Origin: CAYIEH01 sp964362385
Lineage (GTDB): Bacteria > Patescibacteriota > Minisyncoccia > UBA6257 > UBA9933
Length of the DNA: 10,879 bases
Reading direction: 5' to 3'
NCBI GenBank assembly: GCA_964362385.1
Contig: CAYIEH010000021.1
Coordinates: forward strand, 1-10,879
How positions within the stretch are numbered: position 1 is the first letter of the stretch; each line of letters begins with the position of its first letter. The notes under the pieces were generated by a model. That model did not search any database and was not told the DNA's origin. It was given only the letters and a program-made list of their open reading frames with translations. The position numbers and the translations under genes are program-made. Below are positions 5,917 through 10,879 of this stretch, one piece after another.

Positions 5917-6951
5917 TTATTCTTTTTCTTTTTCTTTTTGTTTGTCTGAAATTAAAACTAAAATCTTCTTTTTAATGTCTTCCAAGAGTTTCTTGTCTTC
6001 TTTGAGTTTTTCGCGGGATTGTTCCAAGCCGACGCCCAATTTTTCGCCTTCAAAGCTGTAAGTATTTCCGGATTTTGTTATTGCGCCGTATTTTATCGCG
6101 GTGTTTAAAATATCGCTTTCATACGAAATTCCTTCGCCAAATAAAATATCAAACTCCGCTTCCTTAAAAGGCGGAGCTACTTTGTTTTTGGCGACTTTTA
6201 CTTTAACCCTGTTGCCGACGCTTTCTTCTCCTTTTTTAATCTGAGCGATTCTGCGAATATCCAGCCGGACTGACGCCGCGAATTTTAAAGCCAACCCGCC
6301 CGGGGTGGTTTCCGGATTCCCGAACATTATGCCGATTTTCATCCTGATTTGATTTATAAAAATCACCGTGCAATTTGATTTACCAATTATGGACGTAACC
6401 TTGCGAAGAGCCTGGGACATTAAACGCGCCTGCCTCCCGATATGCTGGTCTCCAATCTCGCCTTCAATTTCAGCTCTTGGAGTAAGCGCCGCCACGGAAT
6501 CTATGACAATAATATCTATAATCCCCGACCTGACTAAACTTTCCAAAATATTTAAAGCTTCTTCGCCCGAGTCCGGCTGTGATATCAAAAGGTCGTTTAT
6601 TTTTACGCCCAAACGTTTCGCGTAATCAGGGTCCATAGCGTGCTCGGCGTCAATAAAAGCCGCTCTTCCGCCTTTTTTTTGCACCTCCGCAACCGCATGC
6701 AAAGCTAAAGTGGTCTTACCGGAACTTTCCGGTCCAAAAATTTCAACTATTCTTCCCCTTGGATATCCTCCGACTCCCAAAGCCAAATCCAAAGAAAATG
6801 AGCCTGAAGAAATTGTAGCCACATTAACTTTCTTTACGTCGCCAAGTTTCATTATGGAACCGTCCCCGAATTTCCCCTGCAAAGACTCCAAGAGATTGTC
6901 AATATCCTTGTCTTTTTCGCCGTCTTTTTTTATTTCATCTTTTTTAACCAT
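5917..6951 (-). CDS. recA: Recombinase RecA
   Basis: DNA-dependent ATPase that forms filaments on single-stranded DNA, catalyses strand exchange and, where LexA exists, its self-cleavage. All hallmarks are present in the 344 residues: Walker A GPESSGKTT (73-81), the catalytic glutamate E103 in IDAEHAMDP, Walker B IIVIDSVAAL with D151, and the nearly invariant L2-region segment beginning NQIRMKIG and reading on to GNPETTPGG. The N-terminus (KDEIKKDGEKDKD) is a short charged extension and the tail ends KEKEKE, more mixed in charge than the acidic tail of E. coli RecA. Length is normal. I see no LexA-type operator upstream; the 97-base gap to the RodZ-like gene holds an AT-rich inverted repeat. 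No Shine-Dalgarno sequence precedes the ATG. Confidence 0.98.
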   Translation of the reverse strand: MVKKDEIKKDGEKDKDIDNLLESLQGKFGDGSIMKLGDVKKVNVATISSGSFSLDLALGVGGYPRGRIVEIFGPESSGKTTLALHAVAEVQKKGGRAAFIDAEHAMDPDYAKRLGVKINDLLISQPDSGEEALNILESLVRSGIIDIIVIDSVAALTPRAEIEGEIGDQHIGRQARLMSQALRKVTSIIGKSNCTVIFINQIRMKIGIMFGNPETTPGGLALKFAASVRLDIRRIAQIKKGEESVGNRVKVKVAKNKVAPPFKEAEFDILFGEGISYESDILNTAIKYGAITKSGNTYSFEGEKLGVGLEQSREKLKEDKKLLEDIKKKILVLISDKQKEKEKE

Positions 6952-6974
6952 CTTAATAATGAATTATGAATTTT

Positions 6975-7040
6975 GAATAATGAATAATGAATAATGGAAA
7001 ATATTTTAGCCCATAATTCATAATTCTTTATTCATTATTC
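6975..7040. repeat. AT-rich inverted repeat in the gap upstream of recA
   Basis: GAATAATGAATAA (6975-6987) is the exact complement of TTATTCATTATTC (7028-7040). Further in, TGAATAATGG (6988-6997) pairs with CCATAATTCA (7011-7020) with one mismatch. A GAATAAT short tandem runs through the left arm, and GAATTATGAATT (6961-6972) is another exact partner of 7015-7026. It fills most of the recA upstream gap; no clear promoter is visible. Confidence 0.6.
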
Positions 7041-7048
7041 TAATAAAT

Positions 7049-7690
7049 TTACTGCTGTTGGTATATCACCTGCCTTACGACTTTTATTTCTTTGCCCAAT
7101 AATCTTTTGACTTTAAACTCAACGGTGTTGATGCCCGGTTCAAGCGAGAATTGTTTTATAAAATAGCCGTCCTTGTCAATGGTTGTTTCTTCATTGTTTA
7201 TCGTCAGTTTGTCCCGGGGATTAATCTTACCTCTTAAATCAATCGCGGAACTGTTGACTATAATATTATCAGTTGCCGGATTATTTATTTCAACGGAAGG
7301 CACGCCCAAAAATTTATCAATTTGAAAAGCCAGATAAATTATAACAAAAACAGCGAGAACAGCCAAAATAAATTTCTTTTTCCCGAAGCGCTTTATGACA
7401 AAACGGTTTGAAGGCATTTTATCTTCTTCGCCGGAAGTTTTTAAGTCTAAACTCTTTTTATAAATCTGCCACAAGTAATCGCCGTCCATATCAATAATTT
7501 CCGCAATCCTTATGAGATAGCCGCGCACATAAGGAGCTGCCGGGAGATTTTGATTATCGCCTTCTAAAATCGCCCTTAGATAATTTTTGGGAATGTCGGT
7601 GAGCTGGGCCAGTTTCTCAATGTTTAATCCTTTAAGCCCCAACGGTTCAGCCAGAACGTCTTTAATTGTTTTTTGATTTTCTTCTTTCAT
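7049..7690 (-). CDS. RodZ-like helix-turn-helix membrane protein
   Basis: A 213-residue bitopic protein. Residues 22-77 form a RodZ/Xre-type helix-turn-helix (NIEKLAQLTDIPKNYLRAILEG, split here as seen; then PYVRGYLIRIAEIIDMD), residues 106-123 are one transmembrane helix preceded by a basic stretch (KRFGKKK), and 130-210 form an extracytoplasmic beta-sandwich with the pattern of Glucodextran_B-like domains (VEINNPATDNIIVNSS...GYFIKQFSLEPGINTVEFKV). RodZ links MreB to the elongasome, but no mreB is in this window, so a cell-shape role is by analogy. It starts 22 bases after the ftsK stop without a Shine-Dalgarno motif and is probably cotranscribed with ftsK. The HTH of this family contacts proteins rather than DNA in characterised members. 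Confidence 0.8.
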   Translation of the reverse strand: MKEENQKTIKDVLAEPLGLKGLNIEKLAQLTDIPKNYLRAILEGDNQNLPAAPYVRGYLIRIAEIIDMDGDYLWQIYKKSLDLKTSGEEDKMPSNRFVIKRFGKKKFILAVLAVFVIIYLAFQIDKFLGVPSVEINNPATDNIIVNSSAIDLRGKINPRDKLTINNEETTIDKDGYFIKQFSLEPGINTVEFKVKRLLGKEIKVVRQVIYQQQ

Positions 7691-7712
7691 ATTTTCATAT
7701 ATTAAACCGATT

Positions 7713-9878
7713 TTAAAAAAAGTTTCTGTTTTGAGAATCTTCTTGCTGGCGGTTTCTGGCGGAGTAAACCTCCCTTGGCTTCGCGCCTTCTCCCGGCCCG
7801 ATAATACCCTTGGCTTCCATTATATCCAGAAGCCGCGCCGCTCGGGCATAGCCGACTTTCAGACGGCGCTGGAGCAACGAAGCCGAAGCTTTCTGAGCCT
7901 GAACCACAACTTTTATCGCCTCGTCTAAAAGTTCGTCTTCATCTTCGGAAAAATCGTCAAATAAAATCCCTGTTCCGCCATTCGCGCCGTTTTCAAAAAC
8001 AGGAACTTCTTCGTCCGATTCGCTCATTATATCCTTATTGTTCTCTCTGATAAAATCAGCAACCTTCTTTATTTCTTCTTCTGAAACATAAGCGCCCTGA
8101 ATTCTTTTCGGCTTTGAAAGTTCCGATGAGATAAAAAGCATATCGCCGCCGCCAAGAAGTTTATCGGCTCCGGAAACGTCAAGAATAGTCCTTGAATCAA
8201 CTTGACTGGCAACCTGAAGCGCCATGCGCGAAGTAATGTTTGCTTTGATGAGGCCTGTGATAACTTCAACCGACGGCCTTTGAGTGGAAAAAATCAGATG
8301 GATCCCCGTAGCCCGCGCCATCTGAGCCAAACGCACCACAGAGCCCTCAACTTCTCTTCCGTAAGTGCTCATCAAATCAGCCAACTCGTCAACGACAAGA
8401 AGAATATACGGCAACAGTTCATCCGGAAATTTTTTATTATAACTTTGAATGTCGCGGGAACCGGCTTTAAGAAGAATTTCGTAGCGCCTTTCCATTTCAC
8501 TGATAACCCATTTGAAAACTCCCAATGTCTTTTTGGATTCAGTGACTACCGGAGATATCAAATGGGGAATTTTTTCGTAAACCGACAATTCCACTCTTTT
8601 AGGGTCAATCAAAATCATCTTTAATGTTTCCGGAGAATTTTTATAAAGAAGCGAAATTAAAAGCGAATGAATGGCGACCGACTTTCCGGAACCGGTGCTT
8701 CCCGCGATAAGAAGATGAGGCATTTTCCCAATATCGGCGAATATCGGCTCGCCGGTCACATCCCGGCCCAAAGTGAAACCCAATAATCCCGAAGAAGTAA
8801 ATTCGGGATAACTGATTAAACTACCCAGCCGCACGATTGCCGCAGCTTTATTGGGCACTTCAATGCCGATTAAAGATTTGCCGGGAATCGGCGCTTCAAT
8901 TCTTATGGGATGCGCCGCTAAAGCCAAGGCAAGGTCCTGGGAAAGCGCCGTGATTCTTGAAAGCTTGACTCCTTCTGCCGGCTTTAAAGTGTATCTGGTT
9001 ACCTTCGGGCCAATGCTGATTTCTCCCATTTCCACCGAAATTCCAAAGCTCTCCAAAGTTCTTTTTATAATATTGGCGTTTGCCCTGAGATCGCCCGAAG
9101 TGGGTTTTTCAACGGATGATTTCAACAAATCAGTCGGAGGAAAAATATAATCGCCGGATTTCTGAACCCTGAAAGATTTTTTTGGCTTTAACCCGAATGC
9201 GGCGCTAAGAGTTTCTTTAATTCTGTTTTCTTTTTGTTGCGATTCAAAAATTTCTTCGGCTGTTTCATCGGCGTTTTCTTGATTTTCTTTTTGTTCAGGA
9301 ATTTCCAAAACTTCTTCATCGTCAAAAACGGAAATTTCTTCTTTGTTTCTTCTGATTTTTATGGGAAGGTTGAGAGTGATTAAAAACGAAACAACGCCCA
9401 TCACTGTGATAACGACGAGAGAAGCGGTGTAGCCGAAAAGCGATTCTATGGAGCCGGCTATTCCGCCGATAATCCCCGCTTTTTGAGGGAAAATAATGTC
9501 AATGAATCCCAGTCCCGACAAGACAAAAAGAAAAGCTCCAAAAAAAGTGATGCCGTAAATTTTCCTGCGTTCCGAAGTAAAAAAAACTCCTGCCATTACC
9601 AGAAAAATCAAAGGCAAAAGATAATAACCCAATCCCAGAAGTTTTGTGAAAAAATTGTAAAGAAAATCTCCGAAGGGGCCTGCGTTTTTGAAACTCGCCA
9701 GAAACAAAACAACCGCGACTCCCAGAAAAACAACGGCCCAGATGCTTTTTTTGGTTTCCGGGTGCAGCCGAAGTTCGTCCATTAAACTTTGGTTGTCGGA
9801 TGAAAAATTCCCGGATTTCTTTTTTGAAATATTTCTTTCTTCTTTTGCGGACTTCCTTTTCTTGCCTTTTTTCGCCAT
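7713..9878 (-). CDS. ftsK: DNA translocase FtsK/SpoIIIE
   Basis: Septum-located, membrane-anchored DNA pump that clears chromosome ends from the closing septum. The 721 residues show, in order: a Lys-rich cytoplasmic start, four hydrophobic helices at about 44-64, 82-101, 106-130 and 148-169, an acidic Gln/Glu-rich linker at 180-220, the alpha domain at about 250-340, and the RecA-like motor with Walker A GSTGSGKS (393-400), Walker B LLVVDELAD (493-501) and STQRP (531-535). A C-terminal winged-helix gamma domain follows (about 648-705; ASASLLQRRLKVGYARAARL), which in relatives reads KOPS/SRS orientation sites. The linker is short, giving a SpoIIIE-sized protein. The ATG at 9878 lies 7 bases from an extended -10 box, implying an almost leaderless mRNA. 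Confidence 0.97.
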   Translation of the reverse strand: MAKKGKKRKSAKEERNISKKKSGNFSSDNQSLMDELRLHPETKKSIWAVVFLGVAVVLFLASFKNAGPFGDFLYNFFTKLLGLGYYLLPLIFLVMAGVFFTSERRKIYGITFFGAFLFVLSGLGFIDIIFPQKAGIIGGIAGSIESLFGYTASLVVITVMGVVSFLITLNLPIKIRRNKEEISVFDDEEVLEIPEQKENQENADETAEEIFESQQKENRIKETLSAAFGLKPKKSFRVQKSGDYIFPPTDLLKSSVEKPTSGDLRANANIIKRTLESFGISVEMGEISIGPKVTRYTLKPAEGVKLSRITALSQDLALALAAHPIRIEAPIPGKSLIGIEVPNKAAAIVRLGSLISYPEFTSSGLLGFTLGRDVTGEPIFADIGKMPHLLIAGSTGSGKSVAIHSLLISLLYKNSPETLKMILIDPKRVELSVYEKIPHLISPVVTESKKTLGVFKWVISEMERRYEILLKAGSRDIQSYNKKFPDELLPYILLVVDELADLMSTYGREVEGSVVRLAQMARATGIHLIFSTQRPSVEVITGLIKANITSRMALQVASQVDSRTILDVSGADKLLGGGDMLFISSELSKPKRIQGAYVSEEEIKKVADFIRENNKDIMSESDEEVPVFENGANGGTGILFDDFSEDEDELLDEAIKVVVQAQKASASLLQRRLKVGYARAARLLDIMEAKGIIGPGEGAKPREVYSARNRQQEDSQNRNFF

Positions 9879-9885
9879 TGGTTTA

Positions 9886-9913
9886 ATTTTAACAGTAAAG
9901 CGAGAAATTTCAA
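9886..9913 (-). promoter_or_regulatory. Putative ftsK promoter
   Basis: On the minus strand TTGAAA (9913-9908), a 16-base spacer and TAAAAT (9891-9886), preceded by TGT as an extended -10. The predicted transcript start, about 7 bases past the hexamer, falls at 9879-9880, one or two bases before the ftsK ATG at 9878. Confidence 0.5.
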
Positions 9914-9917
9914 TCTG

Positions 9918-9923
9918 TATAAT
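9918..9923 (+). promoter_or_regulatory. Putative rnhB -10 box
   Basis: A perfect TATAAT ends only 2 bases before the ATG at 9926. Transcription would start near 9929-9930, which coincides with a second in-frame ATG at 9929. That suggests a leaderless mRNA starting at codon 2. No good -35 is seen at the expected spacing. Confidence 0.5.
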
Positions 9924-9925
9924 TT

Positions 9926-10705
9926 ATGATGAAAAAACATTCAAATATCATTGGCATAGACGAGGTTGGGCGGGGACCGCTGGCAGGACCCGTAACCGCG
10001 GCGGCAATTATGCCGCCGCGGAATTTCCAATCTCTAATTTCCAATTTCCAAAAAAAATACAAAATAAAACTAAAAGATTCTAAAAAACTTTCGTCTAAAC
10101 AACGCGAAAAATGGTTCAAATGGGTTAGAATACGAAAAATTCCTTACGCAATATCCAGCGTATCACCAAAAATTATAGATAAAATAAACATTTCCCAGGC
10201 CGCTAATCTGGCGGCGACAAAAGCGCTGAAAAAACTTACCCGCTTCGCCCGCCTAGACTCGGCGAGGCTGGCCAAAGCTCCCGCTTCGCCAGCGAAGCGA
10301 GGCGAGTCAGCGAGGCGAGCGACCAACAACTTATCCGCTTCGCCAAAGATCCCGCTTCGCTCTCGCGATAGCGAGGCGAGTCAGCGAGGCGAGCAAGCGA
10401 CAACGAGAAACTATAGAATACTTTTGGATGGTGGTTTAAAAATTTTTCCTTATTTTTCCAAAAATCTAGTCGCTAATGGCTATTCTCTAAAAACTATCGT
10501 GAGGGGCGATGAAAAAGTTCCTGCGATTTCTTTAGCTTCTATTGTCGCCAAAGTTCATCGCGACAAATATATGAAAAAAATGCACAAAAAATATCCCAAA
10601 TATTTTTTTGACAAGCACAAAGGTTATGGAACAAAATTGCACTATAAAATGATTAAAAAATATGGAGTATCTTCTATCCATCGTAAAAGTTTCCTTAAAA
10701 AATAA
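9926..10705 (+). CDS. rnhB: Ribonuclease HII with repeat-derived insertion
   Basis: Removes RNA from RNA-DNA hybrids, including single ribonucleotides misplaced in DNA. Motifs are intact: GIDEVGRGPLAGPV (10-23; catalytic D12, E13), DSKKLS, ILLDGG (D168), RGDEKVP (D195), SLASIVAKVHRD (202-213), HKGYGTK and the C-terminal IHRKSF. The length of 259 is about 55 more than usual. The extra residues, roughly 106-160 (RFARLDSARLAKAP... to ...QRGEQATT), lie between a helix and the strand carrying D168, where E. coli RNase HII has only a short loop. They are encoded by GC-rich palindromic repeats. A second, smaller extra stretch (NFQSLISNFQ, 33-42) comes from an AATTTCC repeat. Since all catalytic residues remain, the enzyme may work with a long surface loop. 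If mRNA is leaderless, M2 (9929) is the true start. Confidence 0.94.
   Translation: MMKKHSNIIGIDEVGRGPLAGPVTAAAIMPPRNFQSLISNFQKKYKIKLKDSKKLSSKQREKWFKWVRIRKIPYAISSVSPKIIDKINISQAANLAATKALKKLTRFARLDSARLAKAPASPAKRGESARRATNNLSASPKIPLRSRDSEASQRGEQATTRNYRILLDGGLKIFPYFSKNLVANGYSLKTIVRGDEKVPAISLASIVAKVHRDKYMKKMHKKYPKYFFDKHKGYGTKLHYKMIKKYGVSSIHRKSFLKK
9996..10021. repeat. Perfect GC hairpin inside rnhB
   Basis: CCGCGGCGGCA (9996-10006) and TGCCGCCGCGG (10011-10021) form an 11-bp perfect stem with an ATTA loop. It encodes AAAIMPPR near the N-terminus, partly a conserved protein segment, so coincidence with codon choice is possible. It directly abuts the AATTTCC repeat. Confidence 0.65.
10022..10052 (+). 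repeat. AATTTCCAA repeat inside rnhB
   Basis: AATTTCCAA occurs at 10022, 10036 and 10043 (spacing 14 and 7), in frame as NFQSLISNFQ. It resembles the AT-rich simple repeats of the gaps in this window, here captured by a coding region. Confidence 0.65.
10239..10394 (+). repeat. GC-rich palindromic repeat element inserted in rnhB
   Basis: Two near-identical units: copy A 10271-10320 (50 bases) and copy B 10342-10394 (53 bases). Both start GCCAAAG(C/A)TCCCGCTTCGC and end with the same 24 bases (10297-10320 and 10371-10394, beginning GCGAGGCGAGTCAGCGAGGC). They differ in a 7- versus 10-base centre. A third, degenerate piece at 10239-10268 also has CCCGCTTCGC followed by GGCGAGGC, and CGCTTCGC occurs four times in all. 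Each unit can fold: in A, CGCTTCGC faces GCGAAGCG (10282-10299); in B, GCTTCGCT pairs with AGCGAGGC around CTCGCGAT with one G-U. The copies are offset by 71-74 bases, so they are read in different frames. Confidence 0.85.
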
Positions 10706-10744
10706 CCCCGTAGTGATCTTGCCACGGCGGGACTACTACGGGGT
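10705..10744. terminator. CCCCGTAGT hairpin after rnhB
   Basis: ACCCCGTAGT (10705-10714) and ACTACGGGGT (10735-10744) form a perfect 10-bp stem starting at the rnhB stop. On the plus strand an A run follows, so it is a poor rnhB terminator; on the minus strand it is followed by TATTTTTTAAGG, so it would stop minus-strand transcripts coming from beyond the window. It shares CCCCGTAGTGA with the inverted repeat at 5695-5709. Confidence 0.5.
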
Positions 10745-10745
10745 A

Positions 10746-10808
10746 AAAAAATTAGGAATTTCTAAAATCCATAGAAAAAGATTCCTCAAAATAAAACCAT
10801 CCCTTTAA
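10746..10808 (+). pseudogene. Duplicate remnant of the rnhB 3' end
   Basis: Read in a frame different from rnhB, this stretch encodes KKLGISKIHRKRFLKI, then KPSL and a stop. It aligns without gaps to the rnhB C-terminus, KKYGVSSIHRKSFLKK (10655-10702): 11 of 16 residues identical, and by my count 38 of 51 bases. The divergence is too high for a fresh target-site duplication. It could be what is left of a second rnhB, or the original gene end displaced by recombination or insertion of the hairpin element between the copies. No start codon or upstream gene body remains. Confidence 0.8.
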
Positions 10809-10816
10809 AAGGGATG
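10798..10816. repeat. Small hairpin in the unassigned right end
   Basis: CATCCCTTT (10798-10806) and AAAGGGATG (10808-10816) are exact complements around one base. G-rich sequence follows (GAGGAGGGGGGG) and then GTCCG (10827-10831) facing CGGAC (10853-10857). I could not match 10817-10879 to any gene or RNA family. Confidence 0.5.
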
Positions 10817-10879
10817 AGGAGGGGGGGTCCGACTTTTATTGGGGGGAACAGCCGGACATCGGGAAGAAATCATTAGATT

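Noticed and set aside
6952..7048. LexA/SOS operator before recA
   Set aside because: No GAAC-N4-GTTC or CTGT-N8-ACAG type site; the inverted repeat there is a simple AT-rich GAATAAT repeat.
7049..7690. DNA-binding transcription regulator
   Set aside because: The HTH is followed by one membrane helix and an outside beta domain, the RodZ-like layout, so a structural role is more likely.
8202..8624. 140-codon plus-strand open frame opposite ftsK, and similar antisense frames opposite recA and the endonuclease Q-like gene
   Set aside because: Antisense shadows of clearly conserved proteins; no domain, promoter or start signal supports them.
10239..10394. CRISPR-like array
   Set aside because: Only two to three units without regular unique spacers, inside a functional-looking gene, and no cas genes nearby.
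284..10705. Alternative genetic code (UGA read as Gly or Trp)
   Set aside because: All genes have normal lengths with standard stops and conserved tryptophans are TGG.
10814..10876. 20-codon ORF starting ATGAGGAGGGG
   Set aside because: Very short, low complexity and unlike any protein I know; the G-rich segment also does not match RNase P, tmRNA or SRP RNA well enough to call.

Overview
The window looks like a chromosomal piece of a Candidate Phyla Radiation (Patescibacteria) genome, most likely a Parcubacteria-type organism. The basis is indirect: AT-rich DNA, compact single-domain housekeeping genes, no Shine-Dalgarno motif in front of any gene, ftsA-ftsZ next to ybeY, an endonuclease Q-type gene beside recA, and short AT-rich repeats and hairpins in most gaps. 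All genes read through with the standard code (TAA/TAG stops, TGG tryptophans), so the UGA-recoding CPR groups are unlikely. No marker gene fixes the taxonomy.

Layout. Everything from 1 to about 9880 that codes is on the minus strand; rnhB (9926-10705) is the only plus-strand gene. From the right, minus strand: ftsK (9878-7713), a RodZ-like HTH/membrane protein (7690-7049), recA (6951-5917), a 346-bp hairpin-dense gap, an endonuclease Q-like PHP protein (5570-4236), an M50 membrane protease (4144-3515), a gap with a perfect 46-bp palindrome, ybeY (3296-2850), ftsA (2712-1504), ftsZ (1471-284), and the first 49 codons of an ATP-cone protein, probably a ribonucleotide reductase (148-1). ftsK and rnhB diverge from a 47-bp gap with a -10 box facing each way. 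After rnhB come a hairpin, a degraded second copy of the rnhB 3' end, and about 70 bases I cannot assign.

How the genes fit together. ftsZ, ftsA and ftsK are the division and chromosome-segregation core: Z-ring, its membrane anchor, and the DNA pump at the septum. The RodZ-like protein may link to cell shape. recA, the endonuclease Q-like enzyme and RNase HII are DNA maintenance (recombination; deaminated-base repair; removal of RNA from DNA). YbeY acts on rRNA. The M50 protease probably cleaves membrane-bound substrates.

Most notable. The genes are ordinary; the unusual part is the repeat content. rnhB carries about 55 extra codons made of GC-rich palindromic repeat DNA, with two copies of the same unit translated in different reading frames. 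It also holds a short AATTTCC repeat and a perfect GC hairpin, and a diverged duplicate of its own C-terminal coding region lies just downstream beyond a hairpin. Inverted repeats containing CCCCGTAGT occur both there and upstream of the endonuclease Q-like gene. I see no CRISPR array, tRNA, rRNA, transposase or toxin-antitoxin pair, and no convincing multi-gene novel system.
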